64,000 nucleotides of DNA from Brienomyrus brachyistius (taxonomy: Eukaryota; Chordata; Actinopteri; Osteoglossiformes; Mormyridae), in assembly GCF_023856365.1 (NCBI RefSeq), contig NC_064552.1, positions 7,989,160 to 8,053,159 on the forward strand, in the 5' to 3' direction. Below, piece by piece: positions 22,421 through 34,384 of this stretch (positions are counted from its first letter, which is position 1; every line of letters begins with the position of its first letter). The notes beneath the pieces were generated by a model. It had not been told where the DNA came from, did no database searches, and was given only the letters and a program-made list of their open reading frames with translations. The translations under genes and the position numbers were made by a program.

Positions 22421-25331
22421 AAATAGGCATGATGTTGAAGAATCTTTCTTGGCATGTCATGCTTTTCAATTTTCCAGGGTCCAATATTCTTTTCTTCTTT
22501 TTTTCCCAGGCGTGGATGAGCCATTTCCTGTCTTTTCAGTCTTTCAGGAAATTGTATTTGTATGTTGAAAGGATGACTCTGAAGAGATTTGTATCTTGTT
22601 TCAAACTCCGATCTACAAAATCATGAAAAGAGACCGAATCATCATAATAATAAAGGCTATCAAACAGTCATAAACATGCATAAAACCCTGCTTTATGGCT
22701 GGATATTTCAAACATACTGAAAGGCATTTCTGTTTTTATTACCCACTTCTGCATTACCTAACACCGCCACAGATAATCAAGCCCGTGGGTCTGAATATCG
22801 TTAGAAACTCAGTCCGCCCAAGACACACGGCGACCTACAAACGTGTAGCAAATGGCAAGTTTAAAAGTATATTAACATATCAGCTCAAAGAGAGTATAAC
22901 TAGAATTCAAAGGCTCCAACCCTAGCTCAAATTAGTCACTAAATGCCCATGTGTCAGTTGTTTGCGGATTATTGTAGCTCTAATGCAAAGGGGAATTGCT
23001 CTAAACCCAACATTGTCCTGGATCAGTCAGTTTGAATATCATATCACCTCTAGACCATCTCGAGCCCCTTTGTGAGAGGTAACCAGAATGACACTGTGGA
23101 CATATTCCACGATGGACTAATGCCTCTGGTACCATTTCTGATTCTTAACAAAATTTTAGGTCCCCCCCCCCATGAATAAGGTTAAGCATAAGCCTCACGT
23201 TAAGTTACATTAATAGACATTATATAATATTCTGTCTTATAAATAAGTAAAATGTGCTCAGTTGAACCCATTCATTGTATGTAATTTTCATTGTTTTTTT
23301 GCATTTCTTTATTATTAAATAATGATGAGGGTATTTTTCCCCATCATGTTTTATCAGAATTTCATACCGAAATGAGCCACGTTACCAGCGCCCGAGTGCA
23401 TCAGTCTCAATTTCATTTGTTCACAATTCCTGTAGAAACACAACAGCTGTCATAATTATATAAACAAACTGGGAAAAGAACAATGGATCACCAAGCTAAC
23501 ATAAAGCATATGGGCTGTTTGCTGTGAAGGAGCACACGGAATAGAATGTGATACTGCTCTCTCCCCTCTGGGATTGTCACGCCGAGGTACGGCTCTCCAA
23601 AAGCAAATCCAGAGGTACAGCAGATCAAACTGTATTTGCAAGCGCGGTGCCTAAGGCTGCTTGGCCTGTGAGGTGTAGCTTGGCAAAGCAGCGCACACAT
23701 AAACAAAAGGAAATTTTCTGCTCCGAAACCCCCCCCCCCGGAAAGCCGTCCACGTCTCACAGATGACAAATTATTGTTTTTGTTATGTGGGTCGTTCAAA
23801 TTGTTTGCGCGTGTCTGATTGTTCGTGAAGTATATGCACTTGAATGTAGGGTTGACGTTGGTGTTGGTGTATGCGTTCAGATGCCGCGTTAAGCATTTGG
23901 CTTGTGATTGCATCAGAGCTCTCACAAATGACATTTAAATAAATTGGTATAATAGCAAGAATATATATTTAAAAATGTTTAAAGCTTTAATTCAAAACTC
24001 TAAACACAAAACTCTAAGCCCATTTCCTTAAAAATGGATGTGTAGTTGCATAAAAAAAAATCACTGTTGGGTTAATTTATGGTTATTTTGTTATATAACG
24101 TAAACTTATTTCTAATTAGGGTGATTGATATGATTTCAGGACATGGATGGTGGAAACATAATTGCAGTCTGAATGCATGTGTCTTTGAGAGATTTTACTG
24201 AGGGAATTCTATAGCTGATTTATATATTAGGGGTATAAGGGTAATCAGTGGTTCTTTGAATATTTGAATATTGTTTGGAATTCAGTTGCAAGTTACATAA
24301 AGTTAACTATGTAGAAAAAGAATCTTTTAATTCATTGACTTGTGTCTTCTGTGTAGGAGATATAGATTTTTTATTTTTTTTAAGAAAATGAAATATATTA
24401 GCCCGAAATATCTGAAAATATGATGAAACTCTTCTCAAAAGGTTTTACAAGTGTCTTAAAATTAATTTCGCACTCAACATTGCAATATAATTTTGGTATC
24501 TAAGCGAGACAGGAAATGCAGTCTTGTATTTTCACCTGTTTATTTCATTATCTAAAGGAAACTGCTTGATGGACTTAATGGTTGCAGTTGTCCAGTATGT
24601 CATGCATACATTTTCTGCTGCTGTATAGATCAGTGGCTCTGCATGACTTCCAAACCATCAGTGTCCTTAATTTTTTAAGGCTGACGAGTTAATTAACCCA
24701 AAGCAGTGTGGAACTACAGAGTCTCACGATCACTCTGCTGAATGGGTTGGCGATAGTGATTAAATAGCTTTGGTGAATGTAACCAGTATAATATAATTTG
24801 ATTTTCAGGTGTATGTAAGGGCTCAGTTGTATGCATAGTGTTTATTCTAAAGAAAATACCAGTGTGTATTTTCCAGTGTGAAAATACCAGTGAAAATACC
24901 AGTGTGTTTGGAAGATGGATGTGTGGATGCATGTATGGATAAAAATCCAACAAAAACATTTCACTAATTCTGAATATAATGATTTTACAGGCAACTTGAC
25001 AAATGTGATATATATTATTCTGTGCAATTTATATGAAATGTTAATTGTTTATCTATATAAGGAGATATGTATTTTTTGACTGCTCAATGAACATAAAAAA
25101 TCTGGCATTTGATGTTTTTTTTTCCTTGGTTCTTTTGCTTGGATTGGTTTTCTGACAGAAATATCCTTTGTAGAGGTATACCCATTGTTCTTTATCTTTC
25201 CAAGCCATTCCCCATTGCACAGCCGTAAAATTATGAGTAGCTAGTGTCTAGCCTTCCATCTGGCAAAGTGAAAGAGTGGAAAAATTTGAATTAATGACCA
25301 TGTCCTCAATGAGACTCTTTCATGTGCTAGA
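22421..25331. other. Non-coding, no gene recognised
   Basis: Contains C10 runs near 23162 and 23730, A-rich runs, and three copies of AAAATACCAGTG between 24853 and 24904. A 148-codon minus-strand frame (23488-23934) crosses the C-run and shows no domain. Confidence 0.45.
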
Positions 25332-26534
25332 TTGAAGCTTATCAGACTCAGACAACAAAAGCCTGTGGTACCTACTCTTAATTTGTTTCCATACTTCTTG
25401 TTTTATCTGAAGGGCTGCTATGGACTATTAATGTGGTGTTTTCCAGCGTTCACATTTTCTTGTACAGTGCCTCATGCTAACATTACGTTAGTTTATCAAA
25501 GTGATTTGCTGTTTAAATATGCAGTAATGCTGCCGCTCGTGCCTCCAGGTTTCCGGGCTGCACCCCACTCACCTCCAGGTTTCCGGGCTGCACCCCACTC
25601 ACCTCCAGGTTTCCGGGCTGCACCCCACTCACCTCCAGGTTTCCGGGCTGCACCCCACTCACCTCCAGGTTTCCGGGCTGCACCCCACTCACCTCCAGGT
25701 TTCCGGGCTGCACCCCACTCACCTCCAGGTTTCCGGGCTGCACCCCACTCACCTCCAGGTTTCCCGGCAGCACCCTGCTCTCCTCCAGGTTTTCCGGCTG
25801 CACCCCACTCACCTCCAGGTTTCCGGGCTGCACCCCACTCACCTCCAGGTTTCCGGGCTGCACCCCACTCACCTCCAGGTTTCCCGGCAGCACCCTGCTC
25901 TCCTCCAGGTTTTCCGGCTGCACCCCACTCACCTCCAGGTTTCCGGGCTGCACCCTGCTCTCCTCCAGGTTTTCCGGCTGCACCCCACTCACCTCCAGGT
26001 TTCCCGGCTGCACCCCGCTCTCCTCCAGGTTTCCCAGCTGCACCCTACTCACCTCCAGGTTTTCCGGCTGCACCCCACTCACCTGCAGGCTTCCCAGCTG
26101 CACCCTGCTCACCTCCAGGTTTCCCAGCTGCACCCCACTCACCTCCAGGTTTCCCGGCTGCACCATACTCACCTCCAGGTTTCCCGGCACCCTCTGGGCC
26201 CTCTAGCTTAAGGCCCTTGGGTCCTGGAGTGTGGATGAGCCCCATTTTGCCATTGAATGGTGCCCAGAAGAAGTCTCATCCTAGGGTTGTCACCCATTTC
26301 CCCAGTGTTCGGAAGACTTCCCAGATGCCCCCCCCATTTTCTTGCATGGTGCCTCTCTCCCTTTTCTTGGTCCCCTCTTCTGCCTTTGGTTTTTCCTGTT
26401 CTGTGACCCCAGTGATTCCCTCTTGTGTTTTCATTCCTGTCTCTGTTGCCTCTAGTGTACTTGTCCATCCCGTATTGTTGTGGCCTGTTCTGTCTGTTTC
26501 TGACTCTTGGTCCCTGGTCCCTGTTGAGGTCTGA
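25332..26534 (+). other. 400-codon open frame created by a 30-bp minisatellite, probably not a gene
   Basis: The frame starts at an ATG in unique sequence and runs through 21 repeats that each encode ten residues of the type PPGFRAAPHS, then ends in a pyrimidine-rich tail. The 30-bp unit is a multiple of three with no stop in this frame, so the open frame follows automatically from amplification. The opposite strand is open as well for 225 codons (25513-26190; unit PGNLEVSGVQ). The first 60 residues include hydrophobic stretches but no clear signal peptide. The repeat is not collagen (no Gly-X-Y triplets). A real low-complexity secreted protein is possible but unsupported. Confidence 0.2.
25542..26190. 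repeat. 30-bp minisatellite, 21 full units plus a partial one
   Basis: The unit is CCTCCAGGTTTCCGGGCTGC followed by ACCCCACTCA. Units 1-7 are identical, a homogenised left side. Units further right diverge (TTCCCGGCAGCACCCTGCTCT, TTTTCCGGCTGC, TTCCCAGCTGC). Bases 25681-25800 and 25801-25920 are identical over 120 bp, a higher-order duplication of four units. The polarity (uniform left, diverged right) is typical of VNTRs that gain units at one end. Confidence 0.95.
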
Positions 26535-26879
26535 TGCTTGTGCCTGGTGTCCGGTCATGTCCAGGGTCTCGTCTGTTTTTTCTGTGTGGTTTTGTCTGTT
26601 GGTCTCTCTTGTTGTCCTGTTGGTCCCTGGTCCAACCCATGTTTGCTCCTTGCCCCTTGTCATGCTGTTTGTCCTGCCTTGACCTGTCATGTCCAATGGT
26701 TTTGTCCCTCTGACCTTGTGGGGTCTGTGCTGTGTGCCCTGTTCGTCCTACCATGCCCTGCCTTATTCAATGTCCTGTCTGTCCCCAGCCCATGTGTCCA
26801 CCCTGTCATTCAGTCCTCTTGATTTCCCTTGGTCCTTCATGCCCAGAAGGCACACTTTGGTGATGTCACATCCTGCCTA
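26191..26879. repeat. Pyrimidine/TG-rich low-complexity stretch
   Basis: The plus strand is dominated by short CCTGT, CTGGTC, TTGTCC and TCTGT motifs, resembling a decayed tandem array. Frames on both strands (85-162 codons) arise from the lack of A on one strand. It may be the upstream part of the LTR-like segment that follows. Confidence 0.5.
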
Positions 26880-27180
26880 CCATATCTGTCTGACTCTCTT
26901 GTCTCCACCCTCTCTGAGCCCTGATGGGCCGCACCTGATGCTTATTGCCCTGCCTTAGTCTATGTATAAAAGTACCTGTTTGTCCCATCTTCACTAGTCT
27001 GGTCATTGACGTCGCACCATCCTGCTGCCTGTGCCCAGTCCTCCTGTTTTGACCCCCAGTGATCCTGTTTATTTCCAGTCTTTGTTCTTTAAATTTCAGA
27101 AAACTCTTTCGTTTCTCCACCACACCTTCCCCCCAAATCCTTCATCCTGGTGGTCAAGTCTTTTTTAGAATTTCTGGCTT
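26880..27180 (+). mobile_element. LTR-like segment with TATA box (possible Gypsy-type solo LTR)
   Basis: A TATAAAAG box at 26965-26972 is followed at promoter-like spacing by GTCTGGTCATTGACGTCGC, then TTCCAGTCTTTGTTC, and finally CATCCTGGTGGTCAAG (27145-27160). This order resembles the U3-R-U5 and primer-side sequence of fish Gypsy-family LTRs as I remember them. I did not find gag, pol or a matching second LTR, and a TG...CA boundary with a target duplication was not defined. Confidence 0.35.
26965..26972 (+). promoter_or_regulatory. TATA box of the LTR-like segment
   Basis: TATAAAAG in a GC-richer context (CTATGTATAAAAGTACC). It would position RNA polymerase II about 25-30 bases downstream, near 26995-27000. 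Confidence 0.4.
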
Positions 27181-28598
27181 ACTTTCCATCCCAAGTGGAC
27201 TGGAGGGAGAGCAGCAATCAAAGATTAGCAGTCATCTCAAGGTATTAAGCCCCTCGCTAACTGGAGGTAAACCAGCATGTGAATTGGTATGTCAAACCTT
27301 CAGCAGTATGAACTGATGATACTGATTCAATATGCAGCAGCCACTAAACCAATGACCCTGTCATGAAAGTAGGACGTCAAATGATCAAATTCCTCAAAAC
27401 AACAGGGAGCTCCCACAGGGGATTTCTCTGATAATTCTCTAATATGATGTGCAATTTGTCTTAAATGAAGATAGAGGTTGAATTATCGTCCTATTATTCA
27501 TGGCCGATTCCACCCACTGTCACACAAATAACAGGAGTAGTAACATGCAATATGTAAATCACGTCACCCTGTTGACACTGAGCAGTGATGTGCAGTAGGG
27601 TTTTGAGGCAGAACGAGCAAATGCTGGGTAAAATAGCCAGCCTGGCACTCTATTTGTCAGAAGACTGCATGATGGACTGGACGGATGCTAAGTAATTGCC
27701 GTACTACGGATTACGTGACAGAATTAAACTTCGATGCTGAGAACCTTCATCTGTAACACGGGGAGCAGGTTGAGGAGAAAAGCAAAAATAGACCTGAAGA
27801 TGGAATTTGACTTTCATTTTATTTATTTAATTAACTAATAATATTTCAGTAATAAACCAGAGGAGGTATTGTTGCATAATGCACAAACATTAAGCACAAA
27901 GACAGTTTACCAAATCTATATATTATTCACCCTCATATATGTAAAATTATGTTCAGAAAATAATGCATGCAAAACTAAATGCTCGTAAAACCGTAAAAGT
28001 GGAATAAGCCAAAAAGATGTCATTAAATGCATTATACTATACTGTATACTATACTGTAACACATTATAGATGAGAGCTTCATAAAGCTTTCAAAATGTCT
28101 TTATTACATATAAAATAGAAATGATATCAGAAAGTAATTCTTATGTTATTTTGATATTATAAATACACAAATGAATAATCAGTAAAAGAACATAATGCTC
28201 AGCCATGACAGGTAGCTGAAAGTTAAAATAACTGCATTAAACTGAGCAATTTATTTGCACAGCACTAGTATTCGCATCGTTTAGTCTTAAGATTTCACAC
28301 ATCTGGTCTTGGTTGCAACAGGCAATGCTGCAGTGTGTCATTGCAACAGTGCATGTTTAATTTGACTGGTAACTGACAGGTTCGACCTATCCCAGGCCCC
28401 CTAAAGCTGGGGTGCCTGCCCCTTCGTCCAGGTTTTAGGGAATATATTTTAATTAGCAACTGGTGACACCTGAACCATCACATGGCATGACAATCCAAAC
28501 AATGAATTCAATGCGGTAATTAAGATCTGAGGCTGAGCGGAAATCATCGCATTGGTGGTCATGGAGAACCAAGCGTAGGAAACCCTAGTGCTTCAGAT
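27181..28598. other. Non-coding, no gene recognised
   Basis: About 27350-27780 is complex and repeat-free. The rest is AT-rich. ATACTATACTGTATACTATACTGTAACACATTATAG near 28035 resembles the interior of the 4121-5279 foldback but has no ends. Confidence 0.4.
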
Positions 28599-28723
28599 CA
28601 GTGTTTCCCAATCCTGTCCTTGGGGACTCCCAGACAGTCCATATTTTTGCTCCCTCTAGGAGCTCGGAGGGAGCAAAAACCTGAACTGTCTCGGGTCCCT
28701 GAGGGCCGGATTGGGTAACATTG
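28599..28723. mobile_element. hAT-type foldback MITE, copy B
   Basis: CAGTGTTTCCCAATCC...GGGGACTCCCAGACAGTCC...TTTTTGCTCCCTC on the left is mirrored by GAGGGAGCAAAAACCTGAACTGTCTCGGGTCCCTGAGGGCCGGATTGGGTAACATTG on the right, around a 14-base centre. Same family as 5812-5975. The flanking octamers CTTCAGAT and CAATAGAT share five of eight bases, fitting an old 8-bp hAT duplication. In RNA it would fold into one long hairpin. Confidence 0.75.
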
Positions 28724-30952
28724 CAATAGATGCTGAATTGCAGGTCAACCAAATCAGGCTTCTATAAATAAAGAATAGAACATTATTTTTCATGGCATAA
28801 ACACCTGAGCTTTTTAACATCTAGTTAGTAATACGTAGAAATATTTAGAAGACGACCAAACAGTACTGCAAGAAGTTCCCTTTTGTCATACTAAGGTGCA
28901 TTTTCTTCTGTGGGGTCTAAAAGCATGTTGACCTTTGTACTGGGTGGAACAAGTTTGGCCATTTTCAATATATTACCATTACTGTCAGTAGGGAAGGCAT
29001 GAAGCAGATGGATGGGGTGTTTGTAGTGTCAGCAGTCCATTCCAAACGAATACCATTGAGTACTTGTTTCTCATCCGTTGGACAGTATTACTTTTCTGGG
29101 AATTTAAATGACACCCATTTTAAAAATAAATAGACAGTATAAACTAGAAAGTAAGTAGTGAGTCTGTCTATAAGATGTTCTTTTGTGCAGGTTCCACAGA
29201 CCAGACCACAACTTATCTGGCTGGATATAAGGATTGCTGCAGCGTGTCATTTTCATCAAGTAATTTTAATGTTATTTATCAAATGTGGGACTGTGAAAAT
29301 TTGTTTTGGATCATGTTTATACAAGCCTTAGGGGAAATACAATATAGTTCCTCAGGGTTAGTGAAATTAACCGGCCCTCATGCTGCCGAGCATGACTCAA
29401 AACATCTCTGCAGAATATACATGCTCATTGACGGGTTGGCTTTGAAATTGGATATGCCAGGGACAATCATGGTTGATCTCTTCACGGACAAAAAAATATT
29501 GATCCAGTAAACGGACGTGCATACGACGCGCAAAAGTAATAAACTGCAACATGAACTGAATTATGTCAGTTTATATTATTTATATGTAAGTTGATATTAA
29601 TTAATGTGCCTGCAGACTGAAGTCCCTTTGCCGTCTCACTTCCTTGTTGTGGAAATTCTAGTCTGTTTTTGTTTTGTACCATTTCATTGTGAGTATGGTC
29701 CACAGAGATAGTGAGAGGATTGTGCAATGGCACATCTGTGAAATGATTCTGGGATCTGGGGTTTATCTAGACATTTCATGGGAGAATTTAACTCTGTTCC
29801 CCGATTAATCTCGCAAAACACTTGTTGCAAAACAAGGTGATTACCATTAATTGAGCTTTATCCCTGCGGTGGTGTTCTCTAGTGATGACAATGTAAAACT
29901 CTTCAGCAGTGATACAATGGTCTCATTTGGCCGATCCGATATAAGGCCGCTCAGATACGAAAACATGTTTTTTTTTTTTTTACTGTTTTGTTACTATTTC
30001 TATTAAGGAATATTTGTGAAAACAACATAATAAAGTGTTTTTGAAAGGTTCCAAATAAACACAACTTCCAGTGCCCTGTTCAGATGCTTTCTATATTGGG
30101 ATGATTTCTATTGTCAAAGTAGGCTGCATAAATATGTTTATTAAATTGTTGGTAAAGAAAAATACTATTCCATTTGCAAGCCATTGTGTTTTTGAGAACC
30201 ACCTATCAAAGTAAAATGCTAAAAATGAATAAAAGAAGAAGGAATCAAATTTGTAATATGGTTGGCATAACATAATAATTTTGAAATATTTTTAAGCATG
30301 CTGTTGCCTAGGATACCAAAACTTCTAGTGTATTTGAGAGAGTGGATTGTGCCTGGTTTCTGTTTACCCATCCTACCCATGTAGCAGAACAAGGCTTTTC
30401 TTTATTTGCTAACCCCTGGCTGAAAGCCAGAGCTCTGCCATGCCTTGTCTTCCGATCAGGACAACTCTTGTCCCTCTTATCTGTTCTCCATCTTGTTTTC
30501 TGCCTGCCTTTGTTTTTTAGCCTGTCGTCTAGTTTCCATCCTGTGATTGGACGTGACAGGAGCTTGATTCAAATAAGCCTGCTCTTTGTGAACTGCCAGG
30601 CCAAAAAAACGTAAATTGAATCACAGGGGGGGAGATTCTCTAATAGGGTAACAAATGAACAACCAAACAATGCTTTTCTGTAATTATTTTTTATAAAAGC
30701 AGCAATTAAAAAAAAAAAATCACCTTAATGTGAGTGCTGGCACTGATCCCGTGTTATGGTTTGAGAATTCGTGCAACATAAACAGGCATCTGATTATTAA
30801 AATAACAATTGTTTATGTGCAAATGTAATAAGTAGGTAAACACTCTTTGTGTGTGTGTGTGTGTGTTTGTATATATATATTAGTGCTGATTTTATGATGC
30901 TAAAACTTAAAAGGGTGGTGTGGGTTTTCTCTGTTGCAGTAATTATCAACAT
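28724..30952. other. Non-coding, no gene recognised
   Basis: Includes a 111-codon frame (29175-29510) with no domain, a T13 run near 29970, and a C/T-rich stretch near 30340-30560. An approximately (TG)8-TT-TG-(TA) microsatellite lies at 30848-30880. Confidence 0.4.
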
Positions 30953-31050
30953 CATCCATCTATCCATCCATCCATCCATCCATTCATCCATCCATCCTAT
31001 CCAGCGAATGCAGGGCTTCAGGTTGGGGCACCCTGTGCAGGATGCCAGTA
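30953..31050 (-). mobile_element. Tail end of the tRNA-headed retroposon, minus orientation
   Basis: (TCCA)n at 30954-30998 is followed by TATCCAGCGAATGCAGGGCTTCAGGTTGGGGCACCCTGTGCAGGATGCCAGT. This is the complement of the family's 3' end, whose order is GGCATCCTG...CACC...GGATA...(ATGG)n. ATCATC occurs at both sides but is too short to call a target duplication. Confidence 0.55.
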
Positions 31051-31947
31051 TCATCATTCATGTCTGTGTATAAATACATCATCTCCCTTTATATCTTACG
31101 TTAAGAGTTCATTGGTGAATGTTGAATCACATTATAGCCACACGTTGGGTGTTTGTAAGGTCTGAGCTTCGGGATCAATAAGCTGCCTTATTACTGTATT
31201 ATTTTGAGATGACCGTCACAGGCTGGCAGGATGGACGTTGTTTACAGCTGGTCTGGTTTCGCCGTGAACATTTCATTTAAAAAAAAGGAACAGCATCGGC
31301 ATGTAAAGCTGCTTCCTTTTAGCCCCATTAAAATTCCTCTGAAGTTTGTATATATCACTACATCAAATACACATAAATTATGAATGTTTCACATTGCAGC
31401 TCTGCTCCTGTAGCCCCCAGGGCCTCCTTTAAACTGATTTGGTGTCTCTGTACTTTGTTGTTACATAGGCCCAGGAAAATTGCAGTAATGTGCTTTGCCT
31501 GATTCATCATTCATATTTCACATACACAAATTCAAGCAAATTAATATACATACCTATAGTGCTCCTGTTTCGCTGTTCTGTAATATAATTTACATCCCAG
31601 ACTCCGTTCGCGACTTACGTGACATTTAAATGCAGCAGTGTTCTTTGTACTGTATTCGGTTTAGCGATTGATGTACTTTTTTAATATATAAGGCTGGCAG
31701 CTTCACCAGAGATTTATTTGTTTTTTTCATTATAAAAAAAATGTGTAGTTTAAAATCATAGACTTGTGTCATGAACTAAAAGTTAACTAGAAAATTAACG
31801 ATCCGGGTGAGATGCAGTCTGCCAAACAGTGATAAAATGTATTTATAGTTAACAGTTCAGCATTACACAAGGTGGTCGTAACTGGCGCATGTCTTAAATT
31901 TCATATTTTAATGCGAATGTTGATATCAGGCATCAAAATCTGTACAG
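31051..31947. other. Non-coding, nothing recognised
   Basis: Unique AT-rich sequence. No gene or repeat identified. Confidence 0.45.
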
Positions 31948-32142
31948 CAGGGGTGTCGAACTCCAGTCCTGGGGGGGCAGAGCCCTGTGTAGCTTAGTTC
32001 TTTCCCTGTTCCATCACAAATGATGCAGCTCAAGATCTGTGTGGTAATTAGCACAAGGAGCTGAATCAGGTGTGTTAAATGAAGGGAAACCCAAAAATGT
32101 GCAGGGTTCCGGCCCCCCCAGGACTGCAGTTTGACACCCGTC
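31948..32142. mobile_element. hAT-type MITE with 8-bp target duplication
   Basis: CAGGGGTGTCGAACTCCAGTCCTGGGGGGGC at the left pairs with GGCCCCCCCAGGACTGCAGTTTGACACCCGTC at the right. CTGTACAG (31940-31947) and CTGTAGAG (32143-32150) differ by one base, an 8-bp target duplication. The interior (GCAGCTCAAGATCTG...GGAGCTGAATCAGGTGTGTTAAATGA) is typical of a widespread teleost hAT MITE. A 75-codon minus-strand frame across it is not a gene. Confidence 0.8.
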
Positions 32143-32150
32143 CTGTAGAG

Positions 32151-34205
32151 CATTTGCCTAGTAATTTTAGGTTCAGCTACTGTTATTGACTGAGCTCGAG
32201 GATTTCAAGAAAAGCTTCAAAATTTGCAGTAATTTTCAGTTACGTTTCTGGTAGTTAATATATATAGGTAATATATATAACAGTAGTATTGCAGGGCTCA
32301 ACCGTAGGGTGTCCAGGATGATGGGCGCCCTGATGACTCTTTGCAAATATGAAGGGTTCCCTTGTTAAGTCAGTGTTATGGTGGGTTATCTGATCCTGCC
32401 TACCTGATATCAGATGCCAACTGCAAATGATCGGTAGCGGTGGGTGTGATATAGGGATACTTTGGGATATCAAAGACTAACCCATCGGCAGTCGTTATGA
32501 TCAGATGAAGATAGATATGCTTCCGTTTAAGATACTGGCCAACACAGCATTTCAGCTTTTTTTTCTATGACACTACAAAGAGGCAAATGCAGTAAAGTGA
32601 AGGACGTGCTGTTATCCAAAATTCAGGGAACTCATACTTGTGTTCTTAGCTCTTACTGCTGGTTTTCATGCAATTTACTGTGTTAGTGTCTGCGGTTTCA
32701 GTGTCGTCCTTTAACTCTGAGACCTTTTAACTTTTGTTTAGTCAAGCTCCAGACTTGTATGTTCAACTCAGTCCTGTCCTGAATTACCCAAGTCCATATC
32801 CTACATGCTGCATGCTTCTTACACCTACTGTAAGCCGTATTTCAAAAAAACGGGGACTTTCCCACTGTTTGAGATATTGGACAGTCTTTAGCAGATTAGA
32901 CTGTTACCATTCTTTCGGTGGGGGGGGAATCGCACAGAAACATCGCTGCAGGAACGATAACGAGGACGGCGAAATACGATCCTGTTATATCCCAGCTCAT
33001 GCCTCTTCATCGGTTTCTAATTAAGCTCATGATGGACTTCGCTGTTCTTCTCTTCACTCATAAGGCATTGAAATGTCTGACCTCTTCTCGCAATTACCAG
33101 ATAAATAAAAGAAGTGTTGGCGGGAAAGCCTTCAGCTATGGGATGCCTTGTGTATGAAGCTGCCTGCCAAGCCATGCAAGGGGCTCCGCTTAATCTAGAC
33201 CGAAGACCAATTATTTTTCTCTATCTTAACCCTCGCTTATTTCAGTCTATTTAATCGTACCTTAAATAACACCCCCGCTGCTGGTTATACATACTGCTGT
33301 ATCTACGGATTTATGCCATATGTCGGCATCAGTACTGACCTACCATACACCCTTTGCCTCCTATCTCTGCCTGGGCATCTCTGTGCCTGGGGCGAACATT
33401 AAGTGAGTGTGAGCTGCAGTGCTTGGAACTTCGACCCGTAGCGAAGATGTAGCCCTGCTAGAAGGTAACCTGCCCTTGTGGAGTATGCAGTGGAAGCCTA
33501 TTGTAACACCCGTAACTGAAGTTCTAACAGTGCTCACGCTCTTGTTTCTGACTTAGCATGCCTGGGGGGGGAGGGGGGTAGACAGTCAGTTGGCCTCGGC
33601 GCCCCAGTGGTCCCCCTCCCCATAACTACAGCGGTACTTTTTGTTTCCTAGTCCTTGTTGCCTTCTGGCTTTCTTTCACTCACATTAGCTGCTGTTATAT
33701 CTGTGCACGAAACTCTTCTTGCTGCAGAATCTTTAAGCGCTTTGAGAAGAGTGATATACAGTAAAATATAACCGTAACACTCTGACCACCATTTAGCATT
33801 ACGGGAGAATTAGCACCCATATGGTCTTCATATCATCCATCCATCCATTTCCCAAGCCGCTTATCCTACCGTGTTTTGTTTCACTTCTGGAAACATCGAC
33901 GTTATTTTAACAATCAGCAGAATTTTAAATAATAGTATTTTGCATTTTGAATTACGAAGGCAATTGGGAGATCATATGAACATTTGTAGAATTAGTTTTT
34001 TTAATTATGTATACAAATCTGTATCATTTTGTGCATGGTTTTTCAGATATGCATTGTAGCATACTGTAGATTTAATCAAATAAAAGTGCAAAGCTGCTTA
34101 AAAGTTGCAAATATAGTCTGAGATATGAGTTTGCTATATAGCTCATATTCAGATACTTGAATATGGCTTTCAGAGATGCTTAGTCACTGCTCATTAGGAG
34201 GTTGT
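32151..34205. other. Non-coding, no gene recognised
   Basis: Holds ATATATAGGTAATATATAT near 32262, G-rich runs at 32920 and 33567-33578, AAGCGCTTTGAGAAGAGTGATATACAG near 33734 (possible old retroelement tail), and CATCCATCCATTTCCCAAGCCGCTTATCC at 33836-33868, a small minus-orientation tail of the tRNA-headed family. Confidence 0.4.
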
Positions 34206-34380
34206 GCCTGGGTGGCAGACTGTCTCAGTGAGCAGTACTGTTGCCTCACACCTCCAGGACTGGGGGGTGGAATCCTGCCCCTGCTTAGTACGAGCTGCAC
34301 AAGGTTCCTTTAGGTACTCTGGTTTCACGTAGCTAGGAATATTGGCACTGTTGAATTACTCATGGTACCTGCATGTCTGT
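34206..34380 (+). mobile_element. Head of a tRNA-headed retroposon
   Basis: CTGGGTGGCAGACTGTCTCAGTGAGCAG (A-box region), then GTTGCCTCACACCTCCAGGACTGGGG and GGGTGGAATCCTG (diverged B box, 34264-34276), follows the same order as the minus copy at 6028-6172. Its 3' part lies at 34765-34858, split from the head by the GTGGGGAC repeat and the TG tract. Confidence 0.65.
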
Positions 34381-34384
34381 GGGC

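Noticed and set aside
23488..23934. 148-codon minus-strand frame
   Set aside because: Passes through a C10 run and has no recognisable motif.
26208..26754. 162- and 100-codon minus-strand frames rich in Gln, Arg, Thr and Asp
   Set aside because: Produced by the pyrimidine-rich plus strand, which lacks stop triplets on the complement.
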